The notes beneath the pieces were generated by a model. The model was given only the letters and a program-made list of their open reading frames with translations, was not told where the DNA came from and ran no database searches. Of a DNA stretch of 64,000 nucleotides, positions 21,410-32,900 are shown piece after piece. A program made the position numbers and the translations under genes. Within the stretch, counting starts at the first letter, position 1; every line of letters starts with the position of its first letter. The DNA comes from Enchytraeus crypticus. Lineage: Eukaryota > Annelida > Clitellata > Enchytraeida > Enchytraeidae. The stretch lies in assembly GCA_905160935.1 (NCBI GenBank), contig CAJHZI010000415.1, positions 1,166,001 through 1,230,000 of the forward strand, read 5' to 3'.

Positions 21410-22875
21410 GTATGCCTTCGATATATGAGATAATAATAATAACATTAGTAAAGGTTTAAAGTCCGTTTCCTCATACAAGGATGATGTCAGGGGATGTCCC
21501 CATCACATGTCAATAAAAATCGAGTCACCCCAATCTGTTTTAAAAACATGTGCTGAAGAGAAAGATAGAAATGTTATTATATTTTATGTTTTGTGATGAC
21601 CACAAGCTAATCCCTTCACAAATGGCTTTTGTCAAATCCTCACTTTAATATAGTCTATAGCTTAGGAATAATATGGTTCTTAAGTAGCTCTCCTTTGCCT
21701 TCCTCAGTTCTATAATGGATTAATTGCCATTTAATCCTGGGGAAAGAAATTCATAGTGAGGTGGGTCCCCTCTGCCTTCCTCAGCTCCTGCCTTAGTCGC
21801 CTCTTACTTACACGCAGCAGCTTGTTAGAGGTTGCTCTATTCTGAGGCAGTCCCACCAACACCCGGGATCAACATGGGGAAATTTGAAATATGGTCAGTT
21901 AATCAATTTAGAAAATTCAATATTGATTTAATCCAGGGATTACTACATCTAAAGTTATTAGAGTAGTTTATTATCATTTTCACGGCTCAAAAGCACTTGA
22001 GCTACACTCCATAAAAATAGAAAACAATCCGAACTCTGAACTAAACGTCAACTAGGTTACAATTCAGTATTTTTTCACTCTAGGCTCAGTTATTGATGTT
22101 AAAGTTAGAGTTTTGTCAGCACCTGGCAGTATCATTGTTCATTCAAGATGAAATTTGGCATAATTGTTGTAGACTTAGCGTACTGCACATGTGATCTGAG
22201 AGTGAACGAATGTGATGTTAACTGCTGCTGCGATCCCTCCTGCACTGACTCAGATCGTCTGGCTTTCTCTGCGTGCGCCGATCAAGTCACTCCGTTAGTA
22301 GATTATTCATCAATTGCGCTACTTATTCTTGATGCTTATTCTAATTCTAATTCTGGCTGGAGCCAGTTGCAAAGTCGGTAAGATACTTGACCGCGGATCA
22401 GTAGATGCGGCGTTCAAATACTGAGCTCGCCCATCACTGACGTTGCTTTTGAGTGAACAAACTGACGTTAACCTTAGCTTTTTATCTTTTTTTGATCTTG
22501 AGCGTACATTTATTCTAATTCTGAATTTAAGATACCTATTCAAAGTGCATAAATTGAAATATTAATTTTACTTAATTAATCAATTGATTAATTAATCCTT
22601 TAATTAAGAGAATAGGTTGACCACTTAGCAGATTGATATAGTGGTCTGACTGTGGGTATCTAGGTGCAGGGTTCAATATGTTGTTGTTGTTGTTGTGTAG
22701 AGTTAACTTGAGGTCATGTGTTCAGAGCAGTGTTATCTTTATGAACAACACTCCGTACTACACTTCTACCACATCTGGAGGCTTATTCTGTGTTCAAACT
22801 GACAATAGTTCGTATCACTCAATCATTCCTTTGAATAATCTCTCACTTCCTTTCTCTTTCATAGCAAGATTCTCC

Positions 22876-22911
<36 letters not shown>

Positions 22912-24536
22912 CTCTCTGTAGAGTTCTGCAAAAAAGACTCCAAGTTACAAATTCCTACTCACCTCCAAGCTGATCCCATTATAAAGTTGTTACTTTATCT
23001 TACCTTAACTTAGTCTTTAATAGTTTGAAACAGATGGGATTCAAGATGATTTCTCCTTGTCTTCAGTTTCAATTAATTGTAAAGTTCATTGAACTCTCTA
23101 ATGGCAGAGAAGTTACTTATTCATCACTTTTATGTATATGCTTCCAAGTTCCAACTCATTTTAAGATTGTTTAAGGTTTTATTTTTATGTAATTTGTAAT
23201 ATAATCTAAACACGTTTGTAATGCACCATATTTTTCAAATCTTAACCGCATCGCACGAGTAATTAAGTTTAGTATATAAGTATCTACAAGCTTGGCTGTT
23301 CTAGATAGTTCTGCAAATATTTTGGAATAGAAGCGCTACTCATAGAGACCAAGAGCGTGGATGTAAATTGCTCAAATAAAAAGATGCATTCAAACGGCTA
23401 AAGACAGAGCAGTGACTCAAACCATTATCTTGAATATCTTTTTATAATATCGGTATGGATAAGGTATAGACTTTGTGAAGGGATTAACTTGTTGATCTAA
23501 GGAGTGCTGTTATGAAGCGAGAAAGCAGACTTTGAGTATCTTTGAGTATCTTTTTTGTACCAGTAATAATGTTGTAATGTTGCTTTGAAATGTTGAACCT
23601 GCCACTTGCAGTGCACTGAAGAGAAAGAGAATATCTGTATCTAGATAAAATATCTAAAATATTTTAAAATATTAAAGTTTTTTCCTTTACACAAGATGAT
23701 AATGATTAGAATTGTTTTATTGACTACTGTTATTTTTATTTTGTGTTCCTCAGATAATGCAGCCAACTACTTCTCAATACCGGATACTGTAACGACGGAG
23801 GCTTCCTTTAACAACATTATGAGTCTCTACACGCCACCGTACAGTTATAAAACGACTCCCTCCAGCTCTTCTCTCATTGGCTCATTGGCTAATTCTTCAT
23901 ACTACAAAGTATCTGATCTACTCTCATCTTCCCTCTAACTTGTGCTTTTATTTATATCACATCTTCATCTTCTCTGCTGTTATCTTCTCTTACATTGGTC
24001 TTGCATGTGGAAATGAATATAAAATCTTATAGGTTTACTATTCTATTATAATTATAAGCTGAGGTTTTTATACTTTTTTAAACTCAAGTGTAAAGTAACA
24101 CCAGTATCATTTAATAATTTTCTTTAAAAATTATTTATCATTTTAATTTATTGCTCCATTTATATTGCAATTTACCTTCTTTAAACAGAGGTAATTTAAA
24201 AAAATTAATATAATATATAATAGTGATTCATAATTTAGGGTTAGTTAAAATTATAGCAAAAGTGTACTGTGATGTGATAATGTTATTTGAGTAATGCTGG
24301 ATCTTACCCCACTGTCGACGTACTGAAAGTTACCAGAATATTATAGATTTTATAATCTTGTTGTTCTTGATTGATATTATTGATTTACTGACTTGTGATT
24401 GATTGATTGATCTATCAATGATTGATTGATTACTTTATGATTGAGTTGTTGATTGGTTGATTGATTGATTTATTGATTGATTAATTGATGGATTCATTGA
24501 CTGATTGATTAATTAGCTGGGTGATTGATTGATTGG

Positions 24537-24567
<31 letters not shown>

Positions 24568-26454
24568 ATCAGAGTGGAGACCCTATATTAACCCTATTTG
24601 ACAGCACTTTTATACTGGGCACCCTCTCTCTACCGGCACCTCTCAATGGACTCTGTCTCGGCTCCAATCCAGCAGGTTAATATGTGTAATTTGTATAGTA
24701 TAATAATATATATATAATCTTGTGGGTTATGTTATTACATGTAATATTATATATTATAATAATATATATATAATCCTGTGGGTTAAGTTAATACTTGTAA
24801 TGTTATATATTATAATAACATATACAGTATAATCCTGTGGGTTAAGTTAATACTTGTAATGTTATATATTATAATAACATATACAGTATAATCCTGTGGG
24901 TTAAGTTAATACTTGTAATGTTATGTATTATAATCTCACCATTATAATCTATCATACCTATAGTCCTTCAGGTTGGCTCTGATATGTAATATTCTATATA
25001 ATAACATATTTAATTCTGCAGGATAGGCTAATGCATGTTATATTAAATATATAAACTAATATAATTTATATTTAATCCTGCGAGTTTGTCTCATACAAGT
25101 AATATACAAACCTATTATGATGTATTTTATTTATTATATATTATACTATTACATGCCCTTGAAGATTGAATTGTAAAGTACTCTCGAAGCAAAGTACTCT
25201 AGTCTCAGTGCAGAAGTCGTTTCACTCAACTCTGCTCATATTGTGCAGCGTTTGGCTGCTAATTGTTCGCCAGTTGATAGAAACACATGTTTACTATTAG
25301 CTCACTAATTCTTAGACTCAACCAGAACCCTTTTGAAAGCCATTCCTGATATCTCAGTATTTTTATTTTATATTTTATTAATTGTCTGATTGATCGTTGA
25401 TTGACTGATTAATTGACTGATTGATTGATTGGTAGCCTATCTCTACCAGCAGGACCTAACCTGCACTCAGCAGATAGCTAACCTAACAGAGACTTGTGAG
25501 AGCAACCCATGGCTCGCTGCCTCCACTTACTATCAGGGCTTCAAAATCATAGCAGTCTGTACAGATTCTCGATTATCTTCATTTCTATAATTAAATTATC
25601 GAATAGACATATAACATACAGACTCAGATGTGTGTGTTGAAGTTTACAATAATATTAAATTGCTACACATTGGGACTGAGTTCCCTGAATATTTTATTTA
25701 TTTATTTTTTATTTATGGATGAAATAAGTTGTTTTAAAACTTGCATTTGTGCTACATGAAATACGTCATTGAATAGCATACCGAAATAATTCTCTCTTAG
25801 TGCACTGCCTACTGGCAGGTCCATGTTATATAAAGCCTCCACTCTTCTCTATCTTCCATTTTCCTGTTCATGTTCCAGATCAATAGTTGCAGGGTTTAAA
25901 TCCAGTACTCACCAGTCAGTGGTCTGATTGCAAGACAGGAAACTGACGTTAAATTTGGTTTTTCTTGTCATTTACTCTTCTAAAATTATTGAATATAATT
26001 GAGTAGAATCTGTAGCATCAAGCATATATAAACTATCGTCCTTTTGTCGCTCTCTACATCTCTGATATGTTAATGATGCTACTGTGTATCGACTGATCCA
26101 GGATTTGAACCCAGGTTACTTTGAGTCTCTCGCTTGATTACCTGTATGCAACCACTAGTCTAAAATCCCGGTGATTGCTGCTACCACTATCTTTATATTT
26201 GTTAATATTTTTTTTTTTAGACACCTGCCATCTTTGCTACAATCAGCATCAATGACAGCTCTGCAAGTAAGTACTGAGATCTATATTTACCGTTGGGATA
26301 ATATACCGTTTAGGATATAATATACCGTTTAGAATCTTTTTCTTTCCCTTCAGCGCATGTTTTTTCAGATTGTTTGGGGTGAATCGATTTGTAGTGACAT
26401 GTGATGGGGGGACGTCCCTGACATCATCCATGTATGAGGAAACGGATGTTAAAC

Positions 26455-26495
<41 letters not shown>

Positions 26496-26636
26496 ATTAT
26501 TATTATATTGGACTGCTAACACCAAGTGTCTATAGTAGTATATCTCCCTGATGTGTTGTTGTTGTTGTTACCTGCTGTGCAACTGGTTAGGTTGTTTTCT
26601 ATATAGCTGGTCTAGTCAGTCTTTTTTGTTATCTTG

Positions 26637-26699
<63 letters not shown>

Positions 26700-26962
26700 G
26701 AACTAAATAAAATTATGGCTTCTGCTGGAGTAAGAGAAATATCATGAAAAAATGGAATATTCTGTCAGTATATTCTTTTTAAAGAATTTACCAACTTTGT
26801 ACTACATGTGTAAAGAATCTTTAGCATCCTGGACGCAACGCGAATAAATTAGATGATAAAATACTTAAATATAATTAAATATTATGTTCTAAATAGTTAA
26901 ATGCTGTGGATTTGTCGATAGTCTGTACACTGAGATAGCTAGAGACAGAAAGAAAGACACAG

Positions 26963-26993
<31 letters not shown>

Positions 26994-29900
26994 CACAGTG
27001 AGAGAGTGAGAGAAAGAGAGAGATCTCGATATAATGTTCTCATAAAATAAAGCAGGTCTAAATATTAAATTACTTATTGAGCTGATGTTGGATGTAATGT
27101 TTCAGTTGCTGGACTGGCTAACAGCTCAGATTTGATCCCTGTGACCCCTGCAGCAGAACACAAGTGTGTTGCCAGTAACGGCACTGTGTCTAGCTGTCCA
27201 CTTATACCTCAACCCACGCTAAGTGATCCTGTCTGTACTGGAACTGTCGTGGGGGTAACGTTTATATTAATTTTTGTTTCTCTGTAGTCGTAAGCTATTG
27301 AGAATTGTAATATTTTTATTACTGCCACATTCCATTGTATTATTTGATATTGTTGAATATTGTAACTTTTTGGTGTCGCACTGTATTCTATAATGTTGTT
27401 ATTATTGTAACGGTTTTATTAGTATCACACTGTATTCTGTAGGGTTATCGAATATTGAAACGTTTTTATTATTGTAACTATAATATCACCCTGTATTCTG
27501 TATTTCTGTGGAATATTGTAATGCTTTAATTGGTGTCATACTTTATTCTATAATTTTGTTTAATATTGAATACATGGATCTATTGAATACATGGATCTAT
27601 TGAATACATGGATCTATTGAATACATGGATCTATTGAATACATGGATCTATAGAATACATGGATCTATTGAATACATGGATCTATAGAATACATGGATCT
27701 ATTGAATACATGGATCTATTGAATACATGGATCTATAGAATACATGGATCTATTGAATACATGGATCTATAGAATACATGGATCTATAGAATACAAGGAT
27801 CTATTGAATACATGGATCTATAGAATACATGGATCTATAGAATACATGGATCTATTGAATACATGGATCTATTGAATACATGAATCTATTAAATACATGG
27901 ATCTATTGAATACATGGATCTATTGAATACATGGATCAATTGAATACATGAATCTATTGAATCTCGTGTAGGTGCTATTCTATAGGTTATAACGTCTCGG
28001 CAGGTGATGTCATGAACAACAGTAGCACTCTAATCGTTGTTGTTAGGTGAGCTATTCTATTGGTTGTAACGGCACAGCAGGTGTTGTTATGGACAACAGT
28101 AGCACTCTAATCGTATTGTTGTTGTTGTTGTTGTTGTTGTTAGGTGGCCTATTCTATAGGCTATAACGGCACGGCAGGCATCAGTTCAGTGCAGGTTACG
28201 TTCACCTATAGAGATGTCGAGTCTATCACTCCCCTCAACTCTCTCAGACTTTCCCAATCCTTCCAGACTACTTACTATCAGGTATCCTTATGTCTCTCTC
28301 TCCATCTCTCTGTCTGTCTCTTTCTCTCTCTATCTCTTTCTCTCGCTTTTACACTCTATCTCTCTCTCTCTCGCTCTATTTCATTCTTTTACTCTCTCTA
28401 TCACTATTTCTCTCTCCGTCTCTCTCTCTCTCTCTTTCTGTGTCTGTCTCTCTCTCTTTCTCTTTGTCCGTCTCACTCTTTCTATCTCTCTCTCACTTTT
28501 ACTCTCTATCTCTCTCATTTTCTATCTCTCTCTCTCTCTTGCTCTATTTCATTCTCTTTCTCACTCTCTATCACTGTCACTCTCCCCGTCTCTCTCTCTC
28601 TCTCTATCACTGTCTCTTACCATCTCTCTCTCTCTCTCACTCTCTCTCTCTCATTATCATTATCACAAAATTAGTAACAAATATTAAATAAATATTATTC
28701 GAGACAGTGTATTTGTATCCCGACTCAGGTTACTGGGATTCAAGGGAGGATGATGATGATGATGATTAATTAAATATTATTTTAATTTATATACCTTTCA
28801 TTTTGCAGAAAATGTATTTCATTGGCTAATTATACGTCACCTCACTGATCTAATAGTCTATTTTATGGTGTTATTGTATCTGTTCTCTGTTGAGATCAAT
28901 CAATAAGAATTTAACGCCCGGTTCCTCGCCGTAAGACACCGTCAGGGACTTCAACATTAAAATAGTTCACACTTTAAGATAGAAGTAAAGTAAAGCTGGT
29001 AAAGCTAATGTTAACGTCAGTTTCCTCACTCGAAAGCGATGTCAGTGACGGGGAGAGCCCAGGCTTTACAATCCGCACATACTGATCCGCAGTCGAATGT
29101 CTTACCGACATCCACTGGCTCCAGCCATTGATAGAAGTGGCTCGTGTGATGTTGTTGTTCACAGGACAACGGTACTGGTCCGAGCAACGAGACAACGCTA
29201 CGATTGAGTGGCAACCCAGGCTACGTCGTGGGCCTGCCAATCATGGCCGGGAGGCTGAATTCCAGCGATGTGGGTGGAGTTACGAAGTATCCTTTTATAC
29301 TGGTTAGCATTAGAGCGCTGCCATGACAACTTAGAGCAGAATAATTGTGTAGCTCGCACATTGCGAAAGTGTTGAAGCGTTTACTGTAAGTCTATGGTAG
29401 ATGATGTCGTTATAGTTAAGTCAATGCCATCATAATTAATTAATGAAGTAAATCCTTCCAGGAAGTCCTGGAGAGAGTTGGCACAGATAGACAGTTGATA
29501 AATGTATTAAGAAATAGGAAGAAGAGTTGGGTGGGACGCAGTCTAAGGGGGAAAGTTTATTAATAGAGGTCATAGACGGCTGAATGGAAGGAAAAAGAGG
29601 TAGAGGAGGGCCGAGCTTAAGAATGTTAGATGATTTAAAGACCCACTCATATGTGGAAATGAAGAGGAAGGCGGAAGACAGCGAAGAGTGGATGCGATAT
29701 ATACCATGGACCTGCCAGTAGGCAGTGCACTAAGAGAGAGAAAGAGAGAAGTAAATCCTTCTCCATTTAACTAATTAATAGCTAAATGAATGATTTAACC
29801 TATATTTACGGGGCATGTAGGCCTACTAATCTAGGAGATGTATCGCTACATAAATTTATATCTGCTCATAATTATTTATTATTTTTTCCTAATGCTCATG

Positions 29901-32900
29901 AATATTGATAAGATACGTGATAGTGGTGTCGGGAAACAATCTTGATTGGATGACGATGGTTGGGGGAGGAGCCTGTACAGAAGAGATTGACAGCTCGAGC
30001 AGATTGCCTGTCAGATTTGGGATAAGCATGAGATCTGGCTGCTATATTGAGTATGTGACTAAAGCTGGTTGATATACTGTTTCATTTAACAAATTAAAAT
30101 AAGCTATTGTTAACTTCAGTTTCCTCACTCGAAAGTGATATCAGTGACGGGCGAGCCCAGGATTTGAACCCCACACATACTGATCCGCGGTCGAGTGTCT
30201 TGCCTCCTTCGCCACGGACTCCTGTGGTAAGATTTGTTACTATTATTAAGAGTACTATTATTAAGAGTACTATTATTAAGAGTACTATTATTAAGAGTAC
30301 TATTATTAAGAGTACTATTATTAAGAGTACTATTATTAAGAGTACTATTATTAAGTACTATTATTAAGAGTACTATTATTAAGAGTACTATTAGTAAGAG
30401 TATTATTATTAAGAGTACTATTATTAAGAGTACTATTATTAAGAGTACTATTATTAAGAGTACTATTATTAAGAGTACTATTATTAAAAGTACTATTATT
30501 AAGAGTACTATTATTAAGAGTACTATTATTATTGAAGGTTATTATTATCGTTATTGTTAAGTATGTTGTATGCTAATTGTATTTTTTAAAAATTGTAATG
30601 TTACTTAATATGTAAAAAGTAAAACTGATTGATTGCAGGGAGACTGATTGATTAATTGTTGATTGATTGATTGTTGATTGATTGATTGTTGATTGATTAA
30701 TTGTTGATTGATTGATTGTTGATTGATTGATTGTTTATTGATTAGTTCTTGATTGATTAATTTCTTGATTGATTGATTGCTATTTAACAGCTTGTCGTAC
30801 TCTAACATGAGCACACTATGTAATCAGACTCAGTGGACTATATGGAACGCCCTGAGGGGGCCAAATCCCCCCAATTATGTCGCCACTTTTGGAAACTCCA
30901 GCGTAGAGACAGTGGGTGACTGGGTGCCCATTCTCAACGTTGACACCACCCCATTGCAGGTTGTTTAATATCTGTTATTTAATTTATTTTATATTGGCTA
31001 GATTTTTTTTAAAGTACATTCTTATGCTACCTATTCAATCTATTCTTTGTTTGGTTAGATCTGTGTTTACAAGAACCTTCGTATATTAACTATTTATTCC
31101 ACAAATTAACTTAAATGTTCACATTTAAATGTTGCTAACGTCAATATCATAAAATGGCTCTAATGTATTTTTAAAACCAAGAGGCAGAAGATATATAACC
31201 ATCATAACTAAATAAACCCAGGTCTCTTTCCTGAGTTTATCTCAAAAGCCCACCAGCTGTCAGTTTCAGTAGCTCATCAGCTGTCAGCTTCAGTAGTCCA
31301 CCAGCTGTCAGTTTCAGTAGCTCATCAGCTGTCAGCTTCAGTAGTCCACCAGCTGTCAGCTTCAGTAGTCCACCAGCTGTCAGTTTCAGTAGCTCATCAG
31401 CTGTCAGCTTCAGTAGTCCACCAGCTGTCAGCTTCAGTAGCCCACCAGCTGTCGGCTTCAGTATCCCACCAGCTGTCGGCTTCAGTAGCCCACTGGCTGT
31501 CGGTTTATCATATTGTTATAGTGCTAGATTCCCCGTGTTGTGCTCGGGTGTGGTTAGACCACTGCAGAATAGGGCAACCGCAAACAGTCTCTGCCGCGTG
31601 TACGTAAGAGGCGACTAGGGCAGGAGCTGAGGATGTAAAGAGGAGACCCACCTCACCATGCAATATTTTCCCCAGGTTTAACTGTTAATTAGTCCATCTA
31701 ACTGAGGAAGGCTACAGGAAACCACCTCAGAAGCCATATTTTTCTCAAGCTATAGGCTACATTAGGTATGGATAAGACATAGACTTTGTGAAGGGATTAA
31801 CTTGTTGATCTAAGGAGTGCTCTTATGCAGATAGAAAACAGACTTTGAGTATGAATATGTGCCTTGGACCTGCCACTTGGCAATGCACTGAAGAAGAAGA
31901 TAGTGCTTGATGTCATCATGTTGTGTAGTCCACAGCAGGCAGTCAGGCTGGTCAGTGTAACGAGCAGTTGGTGGGACTGGACATTCAGATCATCTACTCT
32001 AACGTGGGCTCCAGGAATTCCCCACAACCCAGAGTCATCGGTGCCTCATACAGCTTTCAGTATCAGTCAACTCTTAGCTTTCAGGTTGTTATCATCGCTT
32101 ATCATCTATCAGTAACTCTCAGCTTTCAGGTTGTTATCATCTCTTTATCATCTATCAGTAACTCTAAGTTTTAGGTTGTTATCATATCTTTATCATCTAT
32201 CAGTAACTCTCAGCTTTCAGGTTGTTATCATCTCTCTATCATCTATCAGTAACTCTCAGCTTTCAGGTTGTTATCATATCTTTATCATCTATCAGTAACT
32301 CTCAGCTTTCAGGTTGTTATCATATCTTTATCATCTATCAGTAACTCTCAGCTTTCAGGTTGTTATCATCTCTTTATCATCTATCAGTAACTCTCAGCTT
32401 TCAGGTTGTTATCATATCTTTATCATCTATCAGTAACTCTCAGCTTTCAGGTTGTTATCATATCTTTATCATCTATCAGTAACTCTCAGCTTTCAGGTTG
32501 TTATCATCTCTTTATCATCTATCAGTAACTCTCAGCTTTCAGGTTGTTATCATATCTTTATCATCTATCAGTAACTCTCAGCTTTCAGGTTGTTATCATC
32601 TCTTTATCATCTATCAGTCAACTCTCAGCTTTCTGGTTTTTTTCTCGTTTAGTATCGTTTATTTGTTCATCACAGCACAGACTACACAAACAATAGGAAC
32701 GTGCAAGTAGTTAGATAAACAAATAACAATACGAAAGAGGCTACCGTAAAAGAGCCATAGCTCTGTTTGATAATACCATACTTAGCAGCAATAGCAGTGT
32801 CTACTTAAGTCTAAAATACAAAAAAATGTCTGTTACATTACCAATTACAGTAAAACCGTTAATAGCCGCACAATTGAATATTTTCAAATTAGGAAATGTC

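Noticed and set aside
28144-28691. Three overlapping Ser/Leu-rich frames after TCTN1 exon 9
   Set aside because: Translation of the (CT)n array; only the first 138 nt is true TCTN1 coding sequence.
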